A stretch of 30,099 nucleotides of DNA from SZUA-378 sp036652815 (GTDB lineage Bacteria > Bacillota > Clostridia > Lachnospirales > Lachnospiraceae). Position numbers and translations under genes: made by a program. Below are positions 14,860 through 24,281 of the stretch, piece after piece; position 1 is the stretch's first letter; the number at the start of each line of letters is the position of its first letter. The stretch spans positions 1 to 30,099 of the forward strand of contig JAVVVE010000027.1 in NCBI GenBank assembly GCA_036652815.1, written 5' to 3'. A model generated the notes under the pieces. That model ran no database searches. It was not told the DNA's origin and saw nothing but the letters and a program-made list of their open reading frames with translations.

Positions 14860-15932
14860 TTGTTTTTTGCTGTTTTATCTGTTTTCGTGTATATGTGTAA
14901 TTTTCCACGCCCTTTGTAGGGTTTTTTCCCCATTATAAATGGCATGTAATGATTTACCACATAAATAATGAGTAGTTCAAATAAGGTAACAAAAAGCATA
15001 ATACATAAATAGAAAATATAACTCTTTGCTCTCGTTATATATTGATTCAGCCAGTATGCAATCGTAATAGATGCAATCATAACTCTGCAGTCTAAATGCG
15101 TTACCATAATTGTCAGGGAATTAATGCCTAAATACTGCAAGGAGTGGCATACCTTATGCATTTTTGCAAATTGAAGATTCTTACATAACAAAATAAGTGC
15201 GAGCGAGCCGCTTACCGCTCCTACAAAATAAAGAATCGGTTGTTTTAAAACCAACATATTTAAATCAACTCTTCCATTCTGTATGCTGACAGCCACATTC
15301 AATAACAGTAATCCAATCGCCAACAGGATTTCTTTTCCTTGTACGCTGCTCTTCTCTTGCAGATATTGTTTGCAATAATATCCGATTGTCAAGAAAATAT
15401 ATGCCATCGCTCCTCTAAACAAAACAATCAGAAAAGAGCCCTCAGACAATGGTCTTACAATAGATACAAGCAGCAGCATAGCTAGTGCAATCCCTATCGT
15501 AACGATATGATTGGTATGTTTTCTAATAAATAAGAAACTAATTTCTCCGATAAATAATGCAGGTAAGAACCACAGGACAGAGATCCCATATAAAGTAAGC
15601 GTCGCAATCAAGGAATCTTTTATCGTCACCAGCGAATGTGTAATGGGGTCTAACCAGTACTCGATCAGATCAAAAATCATATATATAATCGAAAAACTCA
15701 CATAGGGAATCAAGATGACTTTGGCCTTTCGTCGAATCGTATCAGACATTGCTCTGGATTCTTCTTTGGTATGCCATAACAGCATGCCTGATATAATCAT
15801 AAATAACGGCATATGAAAAGAAGAGATCCAAGTCAGAATCGGAGCCGCCACAAAAGTAGAATGCCCAATTACTACCAAAATAATGCCGATTCCTTTTGCC
15901 ATATCCAAATAATTTAATCTTTTTGTTTTCAT
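14856..15932 (-). CDS. Acyltransferase family 3 membrane protein
   Basis: The 358-residue product has about ten hydrophobic segments and the start typical of the Acyl_transf_3 family (OafA/WecH-like): LNYLDMAKGIGIILVVIGH near residues 6-24, with the catalytic-type His in GHS, then SSFHMPLFMIISG. These enzymes move acyl groups onto sugars or other surface molecules; the substrate here is unknown. The open frame reaches 15971, but the ATG at 15932 is chosen because the AGGGAGAAG site lies just ahead and the upper ATGs lie in the rpoC terminator. No promoter fits between that terminator and the start, so expression probably depends on read-through. Its TGA stop is inside the rpsL -35 box. Confidence 0.85.
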   Translation of the reverse strand: MKTKRLNYLDMAKGIGIILVVIGHSTFVAAPILTWISSFHMPLFMIISGMLLWHTKEESRAMSDTIRRKAKVILIPYVSFSIIYMIFDLIEYWLDPITHSLVTIKDSLIATLTLYGISVLWFLPALFIGEISFLFIRKHTNHIVTIGIALAMLLLVSIVRPLSEGSFLIVLFRGAMAYIFLTIGYYCKQYLQEKSSVQGKEILLAIGLLLLNVAVSIQNGRVDLNMLVLKQPILYFVGAVSGSLALILLCKNLQFAKMHKVCHSLQYLGINSLTIMVTHLDCRVMIASITIAYWLNQYITRAKSYIFYLCIMLFVTLFELLIIYVVNHYMPFIMGKKPYKGRGKLHIYTKTDKTAKNN

Positions 15933-15950
15933 ATCTCTTCTCCCTGCCTT

Positions 15951-15989
15951 AGAAAAAGAAATCTCCATCAAGGATAACTTGATGGAGAT
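15951..15989 (-). terminator. Intrinsic terminator of rpoBC
   Basis: A perfect 12-base-pair stem, ATCTCCATCAAG (15961-15972) with CTTGATGGAGAT (15978-15989), has a five-base loop. On the minus strand TTCTTTTTCT follows. It lies 30 bases after the rpoC stop. Confidence 0.92.
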
Positions 15990-16019
15990 TCCTATATACC
16001 TCTTACCATGATTACATGG

Positions 16020-19000
16020 CTATTCTGCAACTACTTCTTCTAACAATGCTTCTGCTTCTGCATCCGTTCCTTCTACTGCTATTTCTTCTGCTGCTATTTC
16101 TTCTACATTTACATCTATATCCATCTCTTCTGCTTCTACTTTCACTGCATCAGCGGATAACTCTTCTATCGGAGCGGGCATATTAGCTTTAAGCAATGCA
16201 TCACAATCCAACGTTACTGTCCGATATCTCTTCATGCCGGTACCTGCCGGAATCAGCTTACCGATAATAACATTTTCCTTTAATCCAATCAGAGGATCGA
16301 TCTTACCCTTAATCGCCGCTTCCGTCAACACCTTCGTGGTTTCCTGGAAGGATGCTGCTGATAAGAAAGAATTTGTAGCCAATGATGCTTTGGTAATACC
16401 AAGCATAACCTGCTGACCACTGGCTACTGTCTTGCCTTCTGCTGCCAGTTTTTCATTTACATCGTCATAGTCCAACGTATCAATTAAGGTGCCCGGTAAG
16501 AAGCTTGCATCTCCGTTGTCCTCAATACGTATCTTCTTAAGCATCTGTCTCACGATAACTTCGATGTGCTTATCGTTAATCTCAACGCCCTGCAGACGAT
16601 ATACTCTCTGTACTTCTCTGATCATGTAATCCTGAACCGCACGAACCCCTTTGATTTTCAGCAGATCATGTGGATTGACACTACCTTCTGTCAACTCATC
16701 TCCTGCCTCTAGGATAGCTCCGTCTACAATCTTAATTCTGGAACCATAAGGAATCAAATATGCTTTGGTTTCTCCGGTTTCTTCATTTGTAATTACAATC
16801 TCACGTTTCTTCTTTGTATCATTAATGACAGCCGTTCCGTTGAATTCTGCAATAATCGCAAGTCCCTTTGGTTTTCTGGCTTCAAATAATTCCTCAACAC
16901 GTGGAAGACCCTGTGTAATATCATCACCTGCTACACCACCTGTATGGAAAGTACGCATCGTCAACTGTGTACCCGGTTCTCCGATAGACTGTGCAGCGAT
17001 GATACCGACTGCCTCACCAACCTGTACCGGTTCCCCTGTTGCCATATTAGCACCATAACATTTTGCACAGATACCGATATGTGATTTACAAGTTAATATG
17101 GTACGAATCTTTAATCTCTCAATCGGTTTCTTCTTCGCATCTACACCAACTGTCATAATCTCTTCTGCACGTCTTGGTGTAATCATGTGATTTCTTTTCA
17201 CGATAATCTTACCGGCTTTATTCTTCACATCCTCACAGGTATAACGTCCTGTGATTCTGTCCTGTAATCCTTCGATGGTTTCTTTGCCATCCATGAACGC
17301 AGTAACCACCATACCCGGCAGTTCTGCTTTGCCTTCTGCACAATCTATTTCACGGATAATCAAATCCTGTGAAACATCTACAAGACGTCTGGTCAAATAT
17401 CCCGAATCGGCTGTACGAAGTGCTGTATCCGACAATCCTTTACGTGCACCATGTGCCGACATAAAGTATTCCAATACATCCAGTCCCTCACGGAAATTAG
17501 ATTTAATAGGAAGTTCAATCGTACGGCCTGATGTATCGGCCATCAATCCACGCATACCTGCCAACTGTTTAATCTGCTGATTAGAACCACGAGCTCCTGA
17601 ATCCGCCATCATAAAGATATTATTATATTGGTCTAATCCTTCCAATAGAACTTCTGTCAACTCTTTATCTGTCTGCGTCCAAGTAGCAACAACTGCTCGA
17701 TATCTTTCTTCGTCAGTGATCAGTCCTCTTCGATAATTCATGGATATCTTATCTACCGTCTCCTGTGCAGCTTCCAGCATTGCCGGTTTTTCTGACGGAA
17801 CTGTCATATCCGAAATAGATACTGTCATAGCTGCCTTGGTAGAATACTTATATCCAATGGCTTTAATATCATCCAGTACTTCGGCTGTCTTGGTAGAACC
17901 ATGCGTATTAATAACCTTCTCAAGGATCTGTTTTAATCCCTTCTTGGCAACATGAAAATCCACTTCCAGTTTGAGAAGATTTTCCGGCTGACTTCTATCT
18001 ACAAAGCCCAAATCTTGTGGCATAATCTCATTAAAGATAAAACGTCCAACCGTAGACTCTACGCTACCTGTCACAATGGTACCATCCGGCAAAGTCTTGC
18101 TTATTCTGACCGTTACTCGGGAATGCAAGGTAACTGCTTGATTCTCATATGCCAATATCGCTTCATTGACACTTTTGAAGCTCTTGCCTTCGCCCAATGC
18201 TCCCGGTCTCTCTTGTGTCAGGTAATAGATACCGAGAACCATATCCTGTGAAGGAACAGCCACCGGTCCACCATCTGACGGTTTCAATAGATTGTTTGGA
18301 GAGAGTAGTAAGAAACGACACTCTGCCTGAGCTTCTACCGATAATGGAAGATGAACTGCCATCTGATCTCCATCAAAATCGGCATTATATGCAGTACATA
18401 CCAATGGGTGAAGTTTAATGGCTTTACCTTCTACTAATATAGGTTCAAATGCCTGAATACCAAGTCTATGAAGCGTAGGTGCACGGTTAAGCATAACCGG
18501 GTGTTCTTTAATAACTTCTTCCAGCACATCCCAAACTTGTGTATCCAGTCTTTCTACTAATTTTTTAGCATTCTTAATATTCTGTGAGATACCTCTGGCT
18601 ACCAGTTCTTTCATAACAAAAGGTTTAAATAATTCAATTGCCATCTCTTTCGGAAGACCACACTGATATATCTTCAGCTCCGGTCCGACTACGATAACAG
18701 AACGACCTGAATAATCAACACGTTTACCCAGTAAGTTTTGACGGAAACGACCTGATTTACCTTTTAACATGTCTGACAAAGATTTAAGTGCTCTATTGCC
18801 CGGGCCTGTAACCGGACGTCCTCGACGACCATTATCAATCAAAGCATCGACTGCTTCCTGTAACATTCTCTTCTCATTACGAACAATAATATCCGGTGCT
18901 CCTAATTCCAGCAATCTCTTTAAACGGTTATTACGGTTGATGATCCTTCTGTATAAATCATTCAAATCAGAAGTGGCAAAACGTCCACCATCGAGCTGTA

Positions 19001-19745
19001 CCATAGGACGCAGATCCGGTGGGATTACAGGTACAACATCTACAATCATCCATTCCGGCTTATTGCCTGATTCTCTAAATGCTTCAATCACTTCTAAGCG
19101 TTTGATAATTCGGGCTCTTTTCTGTCCGGAAGCATCTTGTAATGCTTCTTTTAATTCAACACCCTCTTTGTCCAATTTGATTGCTTGTAATAATTCTTTA
19201 ACCGCTTCTGCACCCATACCTACGCGAAATTTATTACCCCAGGTTTCTTTTGCATCCTGGTATTCTTTCTCTGTTAGTACTTGTTTATATTGCAGATCTG
19301 TAATACCCTCATCCAATACAATATAAGATGCAAAGTACAATACCTTTTCCAATATTCTTGGAGAGATATCCAGAATGAGTCCCATTCTACTCGGAATCCC
19401 CTTAAAATACCATATATGGGACACCGGTGCAGCAAGTTCAATATGACCCATGCGTTCTCTTCGTACATTTGCTTTGGTAACTTCGACACCGCAGCGGTCA
19501 CAGATAACACCTTTGTATCTAATCTTCTTATATTTTCCGCAATGACATTCCCAGTCCTTGCTAGGCCCGAATATTTTCTCACAGAACAAACCATCTTTCT
19601 CTGGTTTTAAGGTTCTGTAATTGATAGTCTCCGGCTTGGTAACCTCGCCTCTAGACCATTCTCTGATTTTCTCCGGAGATGCTAATCCAATCTTGATTGC
19701 ATCAAAGGTCATAGGTTGATATACTTCATTGTTTGTTTCTGGCAT
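16020..19745 (-). CDS. rpoC: RNA polymerase beta' subunit
   Basis: Beta' forms the clamp and half of the active site of RNA polymerase. From the ATG at 19745 the product is 1241 residues. The N-terminal zinc site is CHCGKYKK...CDRCG (cysteines near 67, 69, 82, 85). The catalytic NADFDGDQ is at 454-461, with the three Mg-binding aspartates. The second zinc region, CKSHIGICAKC, is near 886, followed by the trigger-loop area. The open frame extends to 19820, but the GGAAGGAG site sits just ahead of 19745 and the extension overlaps rpoB. The last 45 residues are a Glu/Ala-rich acidic tail. The gene lies 22 bases after rpoB. Confidence 0.98.
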   Translation of the reverse strand: MPETNNEVYQPMTFDAIKIGLASPEKIREWSRGEVTKPETINYRTLKPEKDGLFCEKIFGPSKDWECHCGKYKKIRYKGVICDRCGVEVTKANVRRERMGHIELAAPVSHIWYFKGIPSRMGLILDISPRILEKVLYFASYIVLDEGITDLQYKQVLTEKEYQDAKETWGNKFRVGMGAEAVKELLQAIKLDKEGVELKEALQDASGQKRARIIKRLEVIEAFRESGNKPEWMIVDVVPVIPPDLRPMVQLDGGRFATSDLNDLYRRIINRNNRLKRLLELGAPDIIVRNEKRMLQEAVDALIDNGRRGRPVTGPGNRALKSLSDMLKGKSGRFRQNLLGKRVDYSGRSVIVVGPELKIYQCGLPKEMAIELFKPFVMKELVARGISQNIKNAKKLVERLDTQVWDVLEEVIKEHPVMLNRAPTLHRLGIQAFEPILVEGKAIKLHPLVCTAYNADFDGDQMAVHLPLSVEAQAECRFLLLSPNNLLKPSDGGPVAVPSQDMVLGIYYLTQERPGALGEGKSFKSVNEAILAYENQAVTLHSRVTVRISKTLPDGTIVTGSVESTVGRFIFNEIMPQDLGFVDRSQPENLLKLEVDFHVAKKGLKQILEKVINTHGSTKTAEVLDDIKAIGYKYSTKAAMTVSISDMTVPSEKPAMLEAAQETVDKISMNYRRGLITDEERYRAVVATWTQTDKELTEVLLEGLDQYNNIFMMADSGARGSNQQIKQLAGMRGLMADTSGRTIELPIKSNFREGLDVLEYFMSAHGARKGLSDTALRTADSGYLTRRLVDVSQDLIIREIDCAEGKAELPGMVVTAFMDGKETIEGLQDRITGRYTCEDVKNKAGKIIVKRNHMITPRRAEEIMTVGVDAKKKPIERLKIRTILTCKSHIGICAKCYGANMATGEPVQVGEAVGIIAAQSIGEPGTQLTMRTFHTGGVAGDDITQGLPRVEELFEARKPKGLAIIAEFNGTAVINDTKKKREIVITNEETGETKAYLIPYGSRIKIVDGAILEAGDELTEGSVNPHDLLKIKGVRAVQDYMIREVQRVYRLQGVEINDKHIEVIVRQMLKKIRIEDNGDASFLPGTLIDTLDYDDVNEKLAAEGKTVASGQQVMLGITKASLATNSFLSAASFQETTKVLTEAAIKGKIDPLIGLKENVIIGKLIPAGTGMKRYRTVTLDCDALLKANMPAPIEELSADAVKVEAEEMDIDVNVEEIAAEEIAVEGTDAEAEALLEEVVAE

Positions 19746-19767
19746 GTGTGGCACTCCTTCCGATTCT

Positions 19768-22700
19768 CTATTCTTCAACAGAATCAAGCTCTGCATCCGG
19801 CTCTTCTTCAAGGTCTGCATCTTCCAATTCTTCGTCCTCTGCAGCTACCAATTCGCCTGTAACATGGTCGAATTCTTGCTTCTGATATCCCATTGCGCCA
19901 AGTGCTCTGTCATCATGCGCCTGGTTGCCCGAATCGCCCTCTATCTCGTAACGATAGTCAGTCTCTCCGTAATCAATACTCTCTGTAATCTCAACCTCTG
20001 TTCTATCTTCTCGAAGAACTTTCACATCAAGACCCAATGATTGTAATTCTTTCAATAATACTTTGAAAGATTCAGGGATTCCCGGTTCCGGAATATTTTC
20101 TCCCTTAATAATCGCTTCATAAGTCTTAACACGACCAATAACATCATCCGACTTAACGGTTAATATCTCCTGTAAAGTATAAGCAGCACCATAAGCTTCC
20201 AGTGCCCATACTTCCATCTCGCCGAATCTCTGTCCACCGAATTGAGCTTTACCACCCAACGGCTGCTGTGTTACCAAAGAGTAAGGTCCTGTGGAACGAG
20301 CATGTATCTTATCATCTACCAGATGATGCAGTTTGAGGTAGTGCATATGTCCTATCGTAACTGAACTGTCAAAATATTCACCTGTTCTGCCATCTCTAAG
20401 TCTTACTTTACCATCTCTGGAAATAGGAACACCTTTCCATACTTCTCTGTGATCCCTGTTATCCGAAAGATATTGCATTACTTCCGGAAGTAATTCTTCT
20501 TTATGTTTTTTCTCAAATTCATCCCAGTCTAAGTTGACATAATCATTGGCCAAGTCTAATGTATCCATGATATCGATCTCATTGGCGCCGTCAAATACCG
20601 GTGTTGCAATATTAAAGCCCAATGCCTTAGATGCCAGTGAAAGATGGATCTCAAGTACCTGTCCGATGTTCATACGAGAAGGTACACCTAATGGATTCAA
20701 TACAATGTCAAGTGGTCTGCCATTCGGTAAATATGGCATATCTTCAACCGGAAGTACACGCGAAACAACACCTTTGTTACCATGACGGCCTGCCATCTTA
20801 TCACCAACAGATATCTTTCTCTTCTGTGCAATATAGATAACAACTGCCTGATTAACACCCGGTGATAATTCATCTCCGTTCTCTCTCGTGAATACTTTGG
20901 CGTCTACAATAATACCATACTCGCCATGTGGAACCTTTAACGAAGTATCTCTTACTTCTCTTGCTTTTTCTCCAAATATAGCACGCAGTAATCGTTCTTC
21001 TGCAGTCAGCTCTGTCTCGCCCTTCGGTGTTACTTTACCCACCAGGATATCTCCTGCACGAACCTCTGCTCCAATACGGATAATACCTCTGTCATCAAGA
21101 TCTTTTAAAGCCTCATCTCCGACACCCGGAACATCTCTGGTAATCTCTTCCGGCCCTAATTTGGTATCTCTTGCTTCTGCTTCGTATTCCTCAATATGAA
21201 CCGAGGTATATACATCATCCTGAACCAGGCGCTCGCTTAACAGAACGGCATCTTCATAATTATAACCTTCCCATGTCATAAATCCGATTAATGGGTTCTT
21301 ACCAAGTGCTAATTCTCCATCTGCGGTAGACGGACCATCTGCGATTACCTGACCTGCTTCTACATGCTCTCCTTTAAATACAATCGTCTTTTGATTATAA
21401 CAGTTACTCTGGTTACTTCTGGAGAACTTAATGAGACGAAAATCTTCTTTTTCTCCATCATCATAAGCAATCGTAATCAAATCAGAAGCTGCATATTCTA
21501 CCGTACCTGCTTTTTTGGCTATGGTACATACGCCCGAGTCAACTGCTGCCTTAGTCTCCATACCGGTGCCGACTACAGGTGCTTCTGTGAACAACAAAGG
21601 TACTGCCTGTCGCTGCATGTTAGAACCCATTAAGGCACGATTAGCATCATCATTCTCTAAGAACGGAATCAGTGCTGTTGCTACTGAAAACACCATCTTT
21701 GGAGATACATCCATATAATCAAACATATCTTTTGGATATTCCTGCGTTTCTTCTCTGTAACGACCTGATACGGAATTCTTCACAAAATGACCCACTTCAT
21801 CCAAAGCTTCATTTGCCTGTGCAACATGATAATTGTCTTCTTCATCTGCAGTCATATATACAACATCTTCCGTAACGCGCGGATTTGCAGGATCCGTTTT
21901 ATCAATCGTACGGTATGGTGCTTCTATAAATCCATATTCATTAATTCTAGCATAGGTAGCAAGTGAGTTAATCAGTCCAATATTAGGACCTTCCGGTGTT
22001 TCAATAGGACACATTCTGCCATAATGGGAATAATGAACATCTCGAACCTCAAATCCTGCTCTATCTCTGCTCAGACCACCTGGGCCTAAAGCTGATAAAC
22101 GTCTCTTATGTGTTAATTCACCCAATGGATTATTCTGATCCATGAACTGTGACAGCTGTGAAGAACCAAAGAACTCTTTAATCGCTGCCTGCACCGGTTT
22201 GATATTAATCAATACCTGCGGTGATACTTCTTCCGCATCATGTGTAGTCATACGTTCCCGAACCACACGTTCCAAACGTGACAGACCTATTCTATACTGG
22301 TTCTGTAGCAATTCGCCAACGGCTCTGATACGTCGATTGCCTAAATGATCAATATCATCCACATTACCAATCTCATACTCCAGATGTATATTATAATTAA
22401 TAGAAGCTAAGATATCTTCTTTCGTCACGTGCTTTGGAATCAATTCATGTACATTCTTTTGGATTGCTTCTGCAAGTCCTTCCGCATTGTCCTTATACTC
22501 TTCCAATATCTGCTGCAAAACCGGATAATATACTAATTCTGTAATGCCCAGTTCTTTGGGATTACAATCCACAAAGCTCTGAATGTCAACCATCATATTA
22601 GACAGCACTTTAACATTACGCTCTTCCGTCTGAATCATCACATATGGCACTGCCGCATTCTGTATGGCATCTGCCATCTCACGCGTAACAATATCCCCTG

Positions 22701-23631
22701 CCGAAGCAAGGATCTCACCGTATTGATCTACCACATCTTCTGCTAAAATGTGTTTTTTGATTCTATTTTTAAATGCTAACTTTTTGTTGAATTTATATCT
22801 GCCGACTTTTGCCAGATCATATCTTCTTGGATCAAAAAACATAGAGGTAATCAAGCTCTCTGCGCTTTCGATGCTCAACGGCTCGCCCGGACGAATCTTC
22901 TTATACAACTCTAATAGACCTTCCTGGTAATTAGTAGAAATATCTTTACCAAAGCTGGCCTCAATCTTAGGTTCTTCCCCAAATAATTCTCTTATCTCAT
23001 CATTGGTACCAACACCCAATGCTCTAATCAACACTGTAATCGGTACTTTTCTGGTTCTATCTACTCGTACGTAAAAAATATCATTGGAATCTGTCTCATA
23101 TTCTAACCATGCTCCACGATTAGGAATCACAGTTGAGGAATATAATTTTTTGCCTATCTTATCATGGCTGGTTGCATAGTAGATACCCGGAGAACGTACC
23201 AACTGGCTAACTATAACTCGTTCCGCACCATTAATAACGAATGTACCCGTCTCTGTCATAAGTGGAAGATCGCCCATGAAAATCTCATGTTCACTGATTT
23301 CTTCTTTTTCTTTATTATATAGACGAACTTTGACTTTCAGTGGAGCTGCATAGGTCGCATCTCTTTCCTTACACTTCTCAATAGAGTATTTGACCTCGTT
23401 TTCACACAATTCAAAGTCGACGAATTCTAAGCTCATATGACCGCTATAATCCGAAATTGGAGAGATATCAGCAAATACCTCTTTTAAGCCATCTTTTAAA
23501 AACCAGTTATAGGAATCCTTCTGGACTTCTATTAGGTTAGGCATTTTCAAGACCTCTTTTTGTCGTGAATAACTCATACGCATACTTTTGCCTGTAGCAA
23601 CCGGACGTATTCTGTTCTTTTCCATTGACAT
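19768..23631 (-). CDS. rpoB: RNA polymerase beta subunit
   Basis: Beta forms the other half of the polymerase active-site cleft and is the target of rifampicin. The product is about 1287 residues. The rifampicin pocket around residues 490-520 reads SQLSQFMDQNNPLGELTHKR then RLSALGPGG, with the residues usually changed in resistant strains (the Asp, His and Ser positions) in their sensitive form. The C-terminal region carries a 25-residue acidic tail (EDEELEDADLEEEPDAE). Two in-frame ATGs compete: 23631, which is only a few bases after GGGGTG, and 23625, which has better spacing; the difference is two residues. A separate promoter serves the gene. Confidence 0.98.
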   Translation of the reverse strand: MSMEKNRIRPVATGKSMRMSYSRQKEVLKMPNLIEVQKDSYNWFLKDGLKEVFADISPISDYSGHMSLEFVDFELCENEVKYSIEKCKERDATYAAPLKVKVRLYNKEKEEISEHEIFMGDLPLMTETGTFVINGAERVIVSQLVRSPGIYYATSHDKIGKKLYSSTVIPNRGAWLEYETDSNDIFYVRVDRTRKVPITVLIRALGVGTNDEIRELFGEEPKIEASFGKDISTNYQEGLLELYKKIRPGEPLSIESAESLITSMFFDPRRYDLAKVGRYKFNKKLAFKNRIKKHILAEDVVDQYGEILASAGDIVTREMADAIQNAAVPYVMIQTEERNVKVLSNMMVDIQSFVDCNPKELGITELVYYPVLQQILEEYKDNAEGLAEAIQKNVHELIPKHVTKEDILASINYNIHLEYEIGNVDDIDHLGNRRIRAVGELLQNQYRIGLSRLERVVRERMTTHDAEEVSPQVLINIKPVQAAIKEFFGSSQLSQFMDQNNPLGELTHKRRLSALGPGGLSRDRAGFEVRDVHYSHYGRMCPIETPEGPNIGLINSLATYARINEYGFIEAPYRTIDKTDPANPRVTEDVVYMTADEEDNYHVAQANEALDEVGHFVKNSVSGRYREETQEYPKDMFDYMDVSPKMVFSVATALIPFLENDDANRALMGSNMQRQAVPLLFTEAPVVGTGMETKAAVDSGVCTIAKKAGTVEYAASDLITIAYDDGEKEDFRLIKFSRSNQSNCYNQKTIVFKGEHVEAGQVIADGPSTADGELALGKNPLIGFMTWEGYNYEDAVLLSERLVQDDVYTSVHIEEYEAEARDTKLGPEEITRDVPGVGDEALKDLDDRGIIRIGAEVRAGDILVGKVTPKGETELTAEERLLRAIFGEKAREVRDTSLKVPHGEYGIIVDAKVFTRENGDELSPGVNQAVVIYIAQKRKISVGDKMAGRHGNKGVVSRVLPVEDMPYLPNGRPLDIVLNPLGVPSRMNIGQVLEIHLSLASKALGFNIATPVFDGANEIDIMDTLDLANDYVNLDWDEFEKKHKEELLPEVMQYLSDNRDHREVWKGVPISRDGKVRLRDGRTGEYFDSSVTIGHMHYLKLHHLVDDKIHARSTGPYSLVTQQPLGGKAQFGGQRFGEMEVWALEAYGAAYTLQEILTVKSDDVIGRVKTYEAIIKGENIPEPGIPESFKVLLKELQSLGLDVKVLREDRTEVEITESIDYGETDYRYEIEGDSGNQAHDDRALGAMGYQKQEFDHVTGELVAAEDEELEDADLEEEPDAELDSVEE

Positions 23632-23720
23632 TTCACCCCGTTCTTTATGATTTTAAAGCTTTTATACACATAAATTTGTGCATAAAAATAAGCCTATCAC
23701 ACCACAATAGTGCACCATCC

Positions 23721-23749
23721 ACTATAGCACAACGCAATATACGCGTCAA
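23721..23749 (-). promoter_or_regulatory. Promoter of rpoBC
   Basis: The -35 TTGACG (23749-23744) and -10 TATAGT (23726-23721) are separated by 17 bases. Transcription should start near 23714, giving an 80-base leader. The promoter lies between the rplL terminator and rpoB, so rpoBC can be made independently of rplJL. Confidence 0.9.
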
Positions 23750-23771
23750 GCAGTATTTTTACCTGAAATGC

Positions 23772-23814
23772 AAAATACAAAAATCCCCACTATCATATCA
23801 TTGTGATAGTGGGG
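23772..23814 (-). terminator. Intrinsic terminator after rplL
   Basis: A perfect 11-base-pair stem, CCCCACTATCA (23785-23795) with TGATAGTGGGG (23804-23814), has an eight-base loop. It is followed on the minus strand by ATTTTTGTATTTT. It separates L10-L12 from rpoBC, matching the place of the partial terminator known in E. coli. The interrupted T-run makes partial read-through plausible. Confidence 0.9.
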
Positions 23815-23838
23815 GTTATGACAATATGTTTTGATTGC

Positions 23839-24213
23839 TTATTTCAAAGTAACTTTAGCGCCTTCTGCTTCTAATTTTGCTTTGATTTCGTCAGCTTCTG
23901 CTTTTGATGCTGCATCTTTTACATTCTTAGGAGCTGAATCAACTAAGTCTTTTGCTTCTTTCAAGCCAAGTCCTGTTGCTTCACGAACCACTTTGATGAC
24001 TTTAATCTTATTTGGTCCAACTTCTGTTAACTCAACGTCGAACTCTGTTTTCTCTTCTTCTGCTGCTGCTTCTCCACCTGCTGCTGCTACAACAACACCT
24101 GCTGCTGCGGATACGCCAAATTCTTCTTCACATGCTTTTACAAGATCGTTTAATTCTAATACTGTTAATTCTTTAATCGCATCAATAATGTCTTTCGCTG
24201 CTAATTTTGCCAT
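23839..24213 (-). CDS. rplL: 50S ribosomal protein bL12 (L7/L12)
   Basis: L7/L12 forms the flexible stalk that recruits the translational GTPases. The 124-residue product has the N-terminal dimerisation helices (KDIIDAIKELTVLELNDLVKA), an Ala/Gly-rich hinge around residues 37-53 and the C-terminal globular domain with NKIKVIKVVREATGLGLKEAK. It follows rplJ after 68 bases and ends just before a terminator. An ACGGAGG site precedes the ATG. Confidence 0.98.
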   Translation of the reverse strand: MAKLAAKDIIDAIKELTVLELNDLVKACEEEFGVSAAAGVVVAAAGGEAAAEEEKTEFDVELTEVGPNKIKVIKVVREATGLGLKEAKDLVDSAPKNVKDAASKAEADEIKAKLEAEGAKVTLK

Positions 24214-24281
24214 TTTTATTACCTCCGTTTAATGTTAAGTATGCAATTCCTTGTCATACCTATAATCTGGTTGCTACTATC

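Noticed and set aside
18769..19326. A 185-residue plus-strand frame opposite rpoC, and similar long frames opposite rpoB, fusA and putP
   Set aside because: Long antisense frames are expected opposite conserved genes with biased codons. The products match no family, and no promoter or ribosome binding site precedes them.
19746..19820. An upstream start for rpoC at 19820
   Set aside because: It overlaps the end of rpoB and adds 25 residues not found in beta'. The GGAAGGAG site is directly ahead of the ATG at 19745.
22090..22160. Rifampicin-resistance change in rpoB
   Set aside because: The pocket residues read as the normal sensitive form.
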